From Bhargavaea massiliensis (GTDB lineage: Bacteria; Bacillota; Bacilli; Bacillales_A; Planococcaceae), in contig NZ_JAHBCJ010000001.1 of the NCBI RefSeq assembly GCF_018390575.1, positions 124,001-188,000 on the forward strand: a DNA stretch of 64,000 nt, given 5' to 3'. Within the stretch, counting starts at the first letter, position 1; every line of letters begins with the position of its first letter. Shown in pieces: positions 7,886-14,846 of the stretch. Below the pieces are notes generated by a model. That model worked only from the letters and a program-made list of their open reading frames with translations, was not told the origin of the DNA and did not search any database. A program made the translations under genes and the position numbers.

Positions 7886-8401
7886 TCATAAAAGACTCTT
7901 TTGATACAAAGAATGTCCGTCAGTCTCACCCACTTTATTAAAACCATTGGATAGATAAAAGTTGTTTAATTTGAAGTTATCTCTTACACAATCCAATCTT
8001 AATGTGCTCTTCCCCTGATCCTTAAGGTCAGTTTCCAACCACTGGAGAACAATCATACCCAAGCCGGATCCGATTTCCGAAGGCCTTACCGCTAACCGAT
8101 GAAGGTAAATGGCTTCATCACTTAATTTCCCCCAAGTATGTTGGTCCCACCAACTTTGTTGCTGACACAATGTAAAGGTGGCCACCGCCTCTCCATCCCT
8201 ATTAACGATAAAGGTCTCTCCTTTATTTATGGCTTGTTTGATTTCTTCGTCTTCCCCTCCGCCGGCCAGGAATCCCCATTGGTCAACTTTCTGTTCCTTG
8301 AGCCATTTCGCCACATCTTTCAAAAGACATATGATTTGGTCTGATTCTCTACTTGTTGCTACAGAGACTTTATAACCCTTTAACAAAGAATGACTTCCCA
8401 T
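7886..8401 (-). CDS. GNAT-family N-acetyltransferase
   Basis: This 171-residue protein shows a GNAT core: IYLHRLAVRPSEIGSGLGMIVLQWLE is the acetyl-CoA binding motif A (RPSEIGSGLG, a loose Q/RxxGxG), followed by LRLDCVRDNFKLNNFYLSNGFNKVGE. The acceptor is unknown. The start at 8401 is preferred over an ATG at 8422 because GGGGGA precedes it at good spacing. The gene is AT-richer than most neighbours. Confidence 0.75.
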   Translation of the reverse strand: MGSHSLLKGYKVSVATSRESDQIICLLKDVAKWLKEQKVDQWGFLAGGGEDEEIKQAINKGETFIVNRDGEAVATFTLCQQQSWWDQHTWGKLSDEAIYLHRLAVRPSEIGSGLGMIVLQWLETDLKDQGKSTLRLDCVRDNFKLNNFYLSNGFNKVGETDGHSLYQKSLL

Positions 8402-8579
8402 TTCCCATCCCCCAATTAGCATTTTGTAAAGCGATCAATAACTAATCAAAAGCCACCTCATTACAATTTTTAATGAGATGTTTTCATGTTATAGAATTAT
8501 TGTGACAGGATCATATGGTCGTTCACGAATGCTTTTATGATGACACTACATTCTCGTTTCCCGAGAACGTTGTGAGAGA

Positions 8580-8681
8580 TTATTTCGTTTTGTTTATACT
8601 TTTTATTGCATTCGCGTAAGCAACTAAAAAAATCACAAAAACTAATCCTCCGATTGCAGCGACTGTGATTAGAAAGTCCAA
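8580..8681 (-). CDS. 33-residue single-span membrane peptide
   Basis: TTG at 8681 opens a 33-codon frame, MDFLITVAAIGGLVFVIFL then VAYANAIKSINKTK. It consists of one hydrophobic helix and a basic tail. AAGGAGAG is seven bases upstream, which is the main reason to accept it. A 63-codon frame in another register uses an ATG inside that spacer and lacks protein-like character. It sits between a GNAT gene and a membrane-protein gene on the same strand. No family is recognised. Confidence 0.5.
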   Translation of the reverse strand: MDFLITVAAIGGLVFVIFLVAYANAIKSINKTK

Positions 8682-8703
8682 CTTTCATCTCTCCTTCACC
8701 TGG

Positions 8704-9123
8704 CTATGCCCGAACACGATGCACGTGTCGGCTCTTCTTACATATCCGGCCCACCCATAATTCGGTCAGCCAGTAAACCAGCGCAGCGGCAGCTCCAAGC
8801 AGGCCAGAGAGCAGGAGTGACAGAAGAATGAAGTCATCCTGCATCGTCAGAATCGCGATCATTCCCGTGATTCCGGCTCCACTCAGAACATATGCCCTCA
8901 GTTTCCCGAACTTGCCGCGGATGTACTGATCAGCCGTCCAGGACACGCCGATTCCCAACGTTAAATAGATCGGTGCGATGTAAATCAGATAGATCATAAA
9001 CAGTTCACCCAGTCCGAAATGATAGACTCCGGGCTCCACCTCGTCTTTTGGTGTGTATTGAAACAAGCACAGCAATGCCGTGAATATGATTGCGGATACT
9101 GAAGCAGAAAGGAATCTGAGCAA
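8704..9123 (-). CDS. Polytopic membrane protein, function unknown
   Basis: This 139-residue protein has four hydrophobic segments (about 6-20, 40-62, 80-97 and 101-122) and a basic C-terminal tail rich in Arg, Lys and His. The start is TTG at 9123 with AAAGGAGG eight bases upstream. It is followed on the same strand by the 33-residue peptide gene, so the two could be co-transcribed. I do not recognise the family. Confidence 0.6.
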   Translation of the reverse strand: MLRFLSASVSAIIFTALLCLFQYTPKDEVEPGVYHFGLGELFMIYLIYIAPIYLTLGIGVSWTADQYIRGKFGKLRAYVLSGAGITGMIAILTMQDDFILLSLLLSGLLGAAAALVYWLTELWVGRICKKSRHVHRVRA

Positions 9124-9255
9124 AGGAAACGCCTCCTTTCCATAATTTTACCATATTTCTTCGCGACCCCTCTTCCTCCCTCCGACGGTGTGTATATTTC
9201 CACGTCGAATCTCCCACACTAGGTTCATCTCAAAATCTATTGGAGGAGATCAGCC

Positions 9256-9822
9256 ATGACTATCCAACTGCCGCCGATCCGGAAAGCTGCCGTATATGTC
9301 CGTTCGACCTACTGGGGCCGCGCGCCGCTCCATGCCTCAGCCGATGACAACGAGGAACTTCTCCTGCGCGTGGTCGAGGGGCGCTGTGACTATGACCTGT
9401 TTTATGAAGCGAGCAGCTACAAGCGGAACGAAGCCGCTATGGAACTGCTCCGATGGGCCGACATGGGCGAGTTCGATGCGATCGTCACGAGGCACGTCCA
9501 TTCGTTCGGGCTTGGCATCAAGTTCGACTGGGACACGATGATGGGCCTGATGATGGCCCGGGGCATCCGGATCATCACACCGGAGAAGGTGTATTCAAGG
9601 GAAAATCGGAACGACATGACGTATCTGGAATTCATGATGCGCGCGCTCCGGGATGAGTACGAAATCAAGTTCGGGGCCGACTGGGACCGTGTGAAGATGA
9701 GCTACCGGCTCAGGAAGACGCCGATTGAGCTGATGAGCTTGTATGAGCGGCCTGCGTCTGCCCAGGTGATTGAGTTTCCACGGGTGTCCGGGCGGGAGCA
9801 ATTGCCGGGAGAATCGTCTTAA
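9256..9822 (+). CDS. Serine-recombinase N-terminal-domain-like protein, probably inactive
   Basis: The 188-residue protein resembles the resolvase N-terminal domain. It opens KAAVYVRSTYW, where active members have YxRVS, so the nucleophile position is Thr with Ser one residue early. A later segment, MGEFDAIVTRHVHSFGLG, corresponds to the YDAIVxxKLDRLxR region but lacks its arginines. There is no C-terminal recombinase or zinc-ribbon domain. I infer a domesticated or non-catalytic relative. Its 3' end was copied to 10644-10741, and a 21-bp-period array starts 6 bases past its stop. Confidence 0.5.
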   Translation: MTIQLPPIRKAAVYVRSTYWGRAPLHASADDNEELLLRVVEGRCDYDLFYEASSYKRNEAAMELLRWADMGEFDAIVTRHVHSFGLGIKFDWDTMMGLMMARGIRIITPEKVYSRENRNDMTYLEFMMRALRDEYEIKFGADWDRVKMSYRLRKTPIELMSLYERPASAQVIEFPRVSGREQLPGESS

Positions 9823-9828
9823 GTGTTG

Positions 9829-9945
9829 GTTTCGTCATTCAGACGTGCGATTTCGTCATTCGGGTGTGCAGTTTCGTCATTTGCAGTCCCGGTTTCATCA
9901 TTCGTGTGCGCAGTCTCGTCATTCGCGGCGCCGGTTTCGTCATTC
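9829..9945. repeat. 21-bp-period array A (six units, core GTTTCGTCATTC)
   Basis: Six copies of a 12-base core close to GTTTCGTCATTC start at 9829, 9850, 9871, 9892, 9913 and 9934, each exactly 21 bases apart, with nine variable bases between. Changes within the core are single substitutions. The array begins just after the resolvase-like stop and is followed by the hairpin at 9977. On the minus strand the periodicity reads as NDET heptads, but no ribosome binding site supports translation. Confidence 0.9.
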
Positions 9946-9976
9946 GAATACGTACCGCTAATCATCTGGATAACGT

Positions 9977-10010
9977 AAAAGGGATCATCCGCACCGGATG
10001 ATCCCTTTCC
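9977..10010. terminator. Bidirectional terminator at array A
   Basis: A perfect stem (AAAGGGATCATCC / GGATGATCCCTTT) with a 5-base loop lies between array A and the stop of the VanZ-like gene. Related stems occur at 10860 and 16689, also beside arrays. Confidence 0.85.
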
Positions 10011-10047
10011 TGTTAACGACTCCATATTCTTATACCGGCAAATACAG

Positions 10048-10533
10048 TTAGTGACCGCCTCTTAATGGCACTCTAATCAGCCTTTGAACAATCACTGTTT
10101 TCAAGATCCCAAACCCTATCAGAGCACCCAGCAGGTTAAGCATGAAATCATCAATATCGAAACTTCCTCTTCTCGTAACCAATTGGACCACTTCGACAAT
10201 GATCAACAAGATGCTCATCGAAACCAAAAAGCCTTTGATCTCTCGGACCTTGTTTATGTAATATGGCAGATAGACTCCCATCGGCAAAAACAGCAATAAG
10301 TTGCCGAGGAGATTTTTCACCGGGATATCCTTATTCATACTGCCATCCATAAACCCTGTTAGATAGGTGTTTATCGTTTTAAACGGTACAAAATTAGATG
10401 AATTTCTAATATACTCCGTCCACGTTAACCCAGACCATAAGGATCCCCGGGAACTTAAGAACAGCAATACAGCCAACGCAACTAAATAACCCACAAAACT
10501 AAGGTTGATCACAATCTTTAATCCTTTGTTCAT
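10048..10533 (-). CDS. VanZ-family membrane protein
   Basis: This 161-residue protein has four or five membrane spans and the VanZ-like pattern: NFVPFKTI after the first span, NLLGNLLLFLPMGVYLP in the middle and FDIDDFMLNLLGALIGF near the end. VanZ itself raises teicoplanin resistance; the function of most homologues is unknown. GGGGGGA precedes the ATG. The gene is AT-richer than its neighbours and is bracketed by arrays A and B. Confidence 0.8.
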   Translation of the reverse strand: MNKGLKIVINLSFVGYLVALAVLLFLSSRGSLWSGLTWTEYIRNSSNFVPFKTINTYLTGFMDGSMNKDIPVKNLLGNLLLFLPMGVYLPYYINKVREIKGFLVSMSILLIIVEVVQLVTRRGSFDIDDFMLNLLGALIGFGILKTVIVQRLIRVPLRGGH

Positions 10534-10627
10534 TTAATCCCCCCGGACTTCGAAGTATCAAGTAGACAACATCTCCTTCACTCAATTATACCAAAAAGAT
10601 CCTACACTTCCTTAATTTATTGACAAT

Positions 10628-10741
10628 AAAGGGATCATCTGCAGCCGACTGGGATGCGTGAAGATGGGTGGCCGGAGCCAATGCAGATAATAAGTTTCCG
10701 CGGGTGTCCGGGCGGGAACAATTGTCGGGAGAATCGTCTTA
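10628..10741 (+). pseudogene. Copied fragment of the resolvase-like gene 3' end
   Basis: 10644-10741 repeats the end of the gene at 9256-9822: GCCGACTGGGA, GTGAAGATG, then TTTCCRCGGGTGTCCGGGCG through GAATCGTCTTAAGTGTTGGT, with roughly 50 bases missing inside. Immediately left, 10628-10643 repeats the left half of the hairpin at 9977. The fragment is followed by array B just as the intact gene is followed by array A, so gene end and array moved together. Confidence 0.85.
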
Positions 10742-10748
10742 AGTGTTG

Positions 10749-10844
10749 GTATCGTCATTCGGGTGTGCAGTTTCGTCATTTGCAGTCCCGGTTTCATCAT
10801 TCGTGTGCGCAGTCTCGTCATTCGCGGCGCCAGTTTCGTCATTC
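10749..10844. repeat. 21-bp-period array B (five units, copy of array A)
   Basis: Cores start at 10749, 10770, 10791, 10812 and 10833, all 21 bases apart. Spacers match those of array A almost exactly, but A's second unit is missing, so B equals A minus one whole 21-bp unit. This shows gain or loss of complete units. Confidence 0.9.
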
Positions 10845-10859
10845 GACCTCAATCCATCT

Positions 10860-10893
10860 AAAAGGGACCATCGGCAATCGATGGTCCCTTTCC
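10860..10893. terminator. Terminator at array B / after DinB-like gene
   Basis: The stem AAAGGGACCATCG / CGATGGTCCCTTT lies 15 bases past the stop of the minus-strand DinB-like gene. It resembles the hairpin at 9977 but with compensating base changes on both arms. Confidence 0.85.
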
Positions 10894-10907
10894 TTCTACA
10901 TCCACTC

Positions 10908-11384
10908 CTAATTGGAGAAGTGCGTCTTTAATGAGCGTCCCACATAATGTGCAGAAACATTAGTGAGATCCAGTTCCCTCGCCCAGACCGAGAGCTGTCC
11001 GGTGTGGTGGATTTCATGTGCAATGAGGTGGTGCAACACCTCATCCATAGTATATTCCTCATCATCCCACGGGACCCGTACTACTTTCTCATTCAGCCCT
11101 TCTCCATATCCCTTCAAAAATTCAGTGACCTCACCTCTGCACCGGTCAGAAAGGGACCGAACTTTCTCAAGTGTATCGCAGTCGGCATAGCCAAACACGA
11201 TATCCTCTTTGCCCTGAATTCCGCGGATCCAACTGTATTCGACGTCAATGATATAAAACAGTGTCTCTAAGATACTGCCTACCCCACCGGTCCTGGGGCC
11301 GACCAGCTCTTCTTCAGGCAGCTGGCTGCACCAGGCAAACCATTCGTCTCTAACCTGCCAGTTGTATTCAAAGAAAGGGATCAT
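10908..11384 (-). CDS. DinB-family four-helix-bundle protein
   Basis: This 158-residue protein has the DinB/YfiT fold pattern: an N-terminal YNWQVRDEWFAW helix, a metal-ligand region around the first His or Glu, and the C-terminal HLIAHEIHHTGQLSVWARE motif whose histidines bind a divalent metal. Many members are thiol transferases (bacillithiol or mycothiol) of unknown substrate. The sequence is full length. GCAGGAGC precedes the ATG. It is monocistronic, with a terminator at 10860. Confidence 0.78.
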   Translation of the reverse strand: MIPFFEYNWQVRDEWFAWCSQLPEEELVGPRTGGVGSILETLFYIIDVEYSWIRGIQGKEDIVFGYADCDTLEKVRSLSDRCRGEVTEFLKGYGEGLNEKVVRVPWDDEEYTMDEVLHHLIAHEIHHTGQLSVWARELDLTNVSAHYVGRSLKTHFSN

Positions 11385-11444
11385 GTGGACACGCTCCTGC
11401 TTTTTAATTACACGGTGAACATAAACATTCGCCCCTGTTGCAGG

Positions 11445-11654
11445 CTATTCCTCTTCCCGATACTCCAAAATATCCCCCGGCTGGCAGTCGAGCGCTTTGC
11501 AGATGGCTTCGAGTGTCGAGAAGCGGACGGCCTTGGCCTTGCCGTTTTTCAGGATGGACAGGTTGGCCATCGTGACGCCGACTTTTTCGGAGAGTTCGGT
11601 GACGCTCATCTTGCGCTTGGCGAGCATGACGTCGAGATTAATGATGATTGGCAT
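11445..11654 (-). CDS. XRE/Cro-type transcriptional regulator (YozG-like)
   Basis: This 69-residue protein is almost entirely one helix-turn-helix domain (MLAKRKMSVTELSEKVGVT then NLSILKNGKAKAVRF). The same compact form accompanies DUF2975 membrane proteins in bacilli. It is last in a three-gene unit (12673 to 11445) with 14 bases to the gene before it. It probably represses or activates this operon; the promoter at 12705 lies within an AT-rich stretch with short inverted repeats. Confidence 0.82.
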   Translation of the reverse strand: MPIIINLDVMLAKRKMSVTELSEKVGVTMANLSILKNGKAKAVRFSTLEAICKALDCQPGDILEYREEE

Positions 11655-11668
11655 TTGGCTCCCCCTCC

Positions 11669-12160
11669 TCAGACCGTCAGTTCGTTTTCTTGTTTGATGT
11701 CGATTGCCTGTTTCAGCAGTCGCTGAAGCACCGCGGCGAAGACGGCGATCACGAGCGACGCGCCGACGATGACCAGGCCGATCAAAGCGAGGCCCGGGGC
11801 GTCATCCCATTCTGCGATCATGAAGATGAACGGCAGCGCGACCGCATACAGGCCGCTGATCGTGAAGGCGTAGTTGCGGATTTTCTTGAGCGACCCGACC
11901 GACAGCTCCGAGAACGCCTCGTTGCGGTCGATGTAGCCCAGGAGCTTCAGTGCCTGGTAAAGGGCCATGTAAAACGGGATGGCTGAAATGTACATGATGG
12001 CCATCAGGCCGAGGACGATCCAGGGCAGTTGCATCCCTTCGCCGATAAATCCCATTGCTTCCAGGACAATTTTCGGTAGGATCAGCACCGCAATCAGGAG
12101 CACCGGAATACCCATCACGATGACCGCGAGCTTCAAAAGCAATGTAGAACCTTTTTTCAT
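11669..12160 (-). CDS. DUF2975 membrane protein (YoaS-like)
   Basis: This 163-residue protein has four membrane spans (about 7-30, 40-65, 95-118 and 125-150) separated by a DRNEAFSELSVGSLKKIRNYA segment. Its C-terminus (KQAIDIKQENELTV) is diagnostic for DUF2975 proteins paired with a YozG-like regulator. A GTG three codons upstream (12169) lies inside the ribosome binding site GAGGTG, so I use the ATG at 12160. It is a paralogue of the damaged gene directly upstream, with the same C-terminal motif. The function is unknown. Confidence 0.82.
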   Translation of the reverse strand: MKKGSTLLLKLAVIVMGIPVLLIAVLILPKIVLEAMGFIGEGMQLPWIVLGLMAIMYISAIPFYMALYQALKLLGYIDRNEAFSELSVGSLKKIRNYAFTISGLYAVALPFIFMIAEWDDAPGLALIGLVIVGASLVIAVFAAVLQRLLKQAIDIKQENELTV

Positions 12161-12195
12161 ATTGTGCACCTCGTTTCTTGTTGATGGTCTGGCAT

Positions 12196-12673
12196 TCAGA
12201 CCGTAAATTCATTTTCCGCCCGGATGGAGATGGCCTGTTTCAGAAGATGCCTGAGCACCGCCGTGAATATGGCGATGACAACGGATATCCCGACGACGGC
12301 CATGCCGAGGACGACGAGACCCGGGGCATCTTCGATCCGGGCGAGGGCGGCGAATACGGGTAGGCCGAGCGCAAACAGGATGGCGACTGCGGCTGCGCAG
12401 CGCCTGATGTTTGCCAGTGCCTGGACAGACGGCCCCGAGAACGCCTCCTGACGTTCAATCATTCCCAGCATCCGCCATGTCTCGCGCAACGCCGAAATAA
12501 GGCACCGCCGAACCGGCCAATACGGCGAACAGTCCCCAATCCGCAAACGGCAGTGCTTCCCCGCGGATCAGCGCAAGCGATACTTCGATGCCAAGCTGGA
12601 GGACGACTGGAAGCACCGGCAGAGCCATCACAATCAAAGTGAGCCTCAGGAACAATGTGGATCCCCTCTTCAT
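12196..12673 (-). pseudogene. Frameshifted DUF2975 paralogue
   Basis: The N-terminal half (MKRGSTLFLRLTLIVMALP to AGSAVPYF) and the C-terminal half (ALRETWRMLGMIERQEAFSG to RAENEFTV) lie in different frames, joined near 12500. Alignment by eye to the intact neighbour (IPFYMALYQALKLLG against VPYF-ALRETWRMLG) suggests two missing bases. GAGAGAGGTG precedes the ATG at 12673 and the promoter is good, so decay is recent or the lesion is an assembly error. The rest of the operon remains intact. Confidence 0.75.
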
Positions 12674-12704
12674 CAAGCACACCTCTCTCCGTTGATTCTT
12701 CTCG

Positions 12705-12733
12705 ATTATAGATAAATGTATATCGAATATCAA
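12705..12733 (-). promoter_or_regulatory. Sigma-A promoter of the DUF2975-XRE operon
   Basis: TTGATA (12728-12733) and TATAAT (12705-12710) on the minus strand are separated by exactly 17 bases, about 30 bases upstream of the first gene. The spacer is AT-rich with imperfect inverted repeats that could bind the XRE regulator. Confidence 0.75.
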
Positions 12734-12776
12734 TAAATAATGATTGGAAATCGAAAAACTTTTTCTTCACACAAGA

Positions 12777-12813
12777 AACGTGCTGCACCCTGGTCGGGCA
12801 GCAGCACGCTTTT
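12777..12813 (+). terminator. Hairpin with T run between divergent genes, beside array C
   Basis: The stem CGTGCTGC / GCAGCACG is followed by TTTT on the plus strand. It lies upstream of both flanking genes, so it terminates no recognised gene. Its position next to array C is the same hairpin-plus-array arrangement seen elsewhere. Confidence 0.65.
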
Positions 12814-12825
12814 GGGCTGACGGGC

Positions 12826-12925
12826 GAGTTTGCACGTTCGGCGCTTGAGATTGCACATTAGGGCCACGAGTCTGCACTTTGAAGCCGCGAGTTTGCATAT
12901 TCGGCCGCCCAGATTTCACATTCGG
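12826..12925. repeat. 21-bp-period array C (five units, core GAGTTTGCACATTCG)
   Basis: Units start at 12826, 12847, 12868, 12889 and 12910, all 21 bases apart, with a core near GAGTTTGCACATTCG and variable remainder. It lies in the divergent interval between the DUF2975 operon and the MFS gene, 13 bases after a hairpin. In one plus-strand frame it reads as LHIRxxx-like heptads. Confidence 0.88.
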
Positions 12926-13022
12926 AAGCTATCCAATGTATTAAAATTGCAACAATTCCCTTTCCTTATCCTTCTGTCCTTGCAGTATAGTTGGGTTAAC
13001 ACGTTTTTCCGGGGGGATGCGG

Positions 13023-14231
13023 ATGAGGCGGAGTACGCTATACGGATTGCTGATCGGGGGCATCGGGGTATCTCAGTTCGGCAACTGGATTTATTTGATC
13101 GCGCTGAATCTGCTCGTGTTTGACATGACCGGTTCGGCGGCGGCAGTCGCCCTCCTTTACGTCATCGGCCCTTCCGCCCGGGTGCTCATAAGCCTGTTCG
13201 CCGGATCAGTGATTGACCGCTCCGACAAGAAGCGGCTCATGATTGCCTCCGACCTCATCCGGGGACTGCTTGTCTTCATGATGCCATTCGCCGGGTCGAT
13301 CTGGGTCGTTTATCTGCTGGTCTTCCTGACAAATGCGACCGGGACATTTTTCGGTCCGAGTTCGACGTTCGTCATCACAAAGCTGGTCCCGGACCATGAT
13401 CGCAAGCGGTTCAATTCGTTCATGGGCATGATGAATTCCGGAGCGTTCCTCGTCGGTCCGGCGCTTGCGGGTGTGCTGATCATGACTGTCGGGACGACTT
13501 GGACTGTTTTCCTGAACAGCGCGACGTTCTTCGTCTGCGCTGCCGCCATCGCGCTTCTGCCGGTACCAAAAGAAACGGGTGCCCCTTCCGGACGATTTGG
13601 GTGGCGGATGCTGCGTGATGATTTCGACGAAGTCGCCCGATTTATCCGGTCGGAGCCGTTCTTCTTCCGCATCTATTTGATTTTCCAGACCGCGCTCATG
13701 CTGGCGTTTGCTCTGGACTCACAGGAAGTGACGTTCATCAAGCAGGACCTGGCGCTCGGCGACCAGAAGTACGGGCTGCTCGTGAGTATCGCTGGAGCCG
13801 GGTCGCTGATCGGGGCTTCGCTTTCCGCTGCATTTGCGAAAAAGCTGTCTCTGCAGACCTACCTAGGATTCGGAACGATACTGACGATGGCCGCGTACGC
13901 GGCATTCTATAGCTCTGCCGGTTTCTATACCGCGATGATCGCTTTTGTCCTGCTCGGCATCTTCATGGCCTTCAGCAATGCCGGCTACGACACGTTCTAC
14001 CAACGCAACGTGCCGACAGCGCTCATGGGACGCGTCGGCAGTCTGGCGTCCATCTTCCAGAACGTCCTGCAGATTCTCTTCACACTTCTGCTTGGCATGC
14101 TGGCGGAATGGTTCAGCGTTCAGGGGGCGGCGATCGGCTTCGCCCTGCTTGCCATTGTCCTGGCCTGCGCCTTGTCAGCGTCAGTGTTTGACCGGAAGAA
14201 AGCCGGATATTTCGAGGCGGAAAGCGCGTAA
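13023..14231 (+). CDS. MFS transporter (efflux-type)
   Basis: This protein of about 402 residues has around twelve spans. After span 2 it has the MFS loop signature variant GSVIDRSDKKRL, and between halves a charged loop (FRSEPFFFRIYLIFQ). It resembles the enterobactin exporter/macrolide efflux subgroup, but the substrate is not deducible. The first ATG (13017) touches the GGGGGG site; ATG at 13023 has proper spacing and is preferred. The GNAT gene follows 32 bases later, so the two may be co-transcribed. Confidence 0.8.
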   Translation: MRRSTLYGLLIGGIGVSQFGNWIYLIALNLLVFDMTGSAAAVALLYVIGPSARVLISLFAGSVIDRSDKKRLMIASDLIRGLLVFMMPFAGSIWVVYLLVFLTNATGTFFGPSSTFVITKLVPDHDRKRFNSFMGMMNSGAFLVGPALAGVLIMTVGTTWTVFLNSATFFVCAAAIALLPVPKETGAPSGRFGWRMLRDDFDEVARFIRSEPFFFRIYLIFQTALMLAFALDSQEVTFIKQDLALGDQKYGLLVSIAGAGSLIGASLSAAFAKKLSLQTYLGFGTILTMAAYAAFYSSAGFYTAMIAFVLLGIFMAFSNAGYDTFYQRNVPTALMGRVGSLASIFQNVLQILFTLLLGMLAEWFSVQGAAIGFALLAIVLACALSASVFDRKKAGYFEAESA

Positions 14232-14263
14232 AAGAAAAGAAGACCACCGAGGGGGATGTAGAC

Positions 14264-14701
14264 ATGGACACACTGATCATTAAAGAACTTGAGTCAACCA
14301 GTGCGCTGCTGGCCGCTTTTCCGATCATGAAGCAATTGCGGACGCATCTTGATGAAACCACCTACCTTGAACTTGTGAAAGAAGCAAAGGAAAAGGATAG
14401 CTACAGGATTCTGGCCCTTCAGGACGGCAATGAAATTATTTCGGTGATCGGCTTTAAACCGATGATCACGCTCTACTACGGCAGATTCGTCTGGGTGTGC
14501 GACCTGGTCACCGATCAGAACCGCAGCTCCGGCGGATCCGGTCAAAAGCTGCTGGACTACGTTCACGACTGGGCGAAGGAGAACAGCTACACAAGCGTCG
14601 CCCTGTCTTCGGGCCTGCAGCGTGAGGATGCACACCGTTTCTATGAAGAAAAGATGGAGTATGACCGGGTCAGTTATGTGTTCAGGAAGGTCCTTGATTG
14701 A
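14264..14701 (+). CDS. GNAT-family N-acetyltransferase
   Basis: This 145-residue protein has the central strand VWVCDLVTDQNRSSGGSGQKLLDYVHDWAKE containing a recognisable acetyl-CoA loop (RSSGGSGQ), then SVALSSGLQREDAHRFYEEKMEYDRVSYVF. The acceptor is unknown. GGGGGATG precedes the ATG. It lies directly downstream of the MFS gene and ends in a strong terminator. Confidence 0.78.
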   Translation: MDTLIIKELESTSALLAAFPIMKQLRTHLDETTYLELVKEAKEKDSYRILALQDGNEIISVIGFKPMITLYYGRFVWVCDLVTDQNRSSGGSGQKLLDYVHDWAKENSYTSVALSSGLQREDAHRFYEEKMEYDRVSYVFRKVLD

Positions 14702-14722
14702 CCTAGCCTAGAAAGCTGCTGA

Positions 14723-14766
14723 GCCCCCGTCGGATTGCAATGGAGCGATTCGGCGGGGGCTTTTGT
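14723..14766 (+). terminator. Intrinsic terminator after MFS-GNAT unit
   Basis: GCCCCCG / CGGGGGC arms, with additional pairing inside, are followed by TTTTG. Confidence 0.8.
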
Positions 14767-14846
14767 CAGAATGATTCCAATTTCCTCTACATCAAACTCT
14801 GATTTTACAGTATAGTGGAAATAACAGGGGGATTTGGGGGATAAAG

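Noticed and set aside
8497-8688. 63-codon minus-strand frame starting at an ATG
   Set aside because: Its ATG lies in the spacer of a ribosome site that fits the TTG of the 33-residue peptide; the translation is Cys-rich and not protein-like.
9829-9945. Possible CRISPR array
   Set aside because: Repeat cores are about 12 bases and imperfect with 9-base spacers, total period 21; CRISPR repeats are longer and nearly identical with spacers of about 30. No cas genes are present.
9819-10025. Protein with NDET heptad repeats on the minus strand
   Set aside because: The frame follows from the 21-bp period; it runs through the terminator and has no ribosome binding site.
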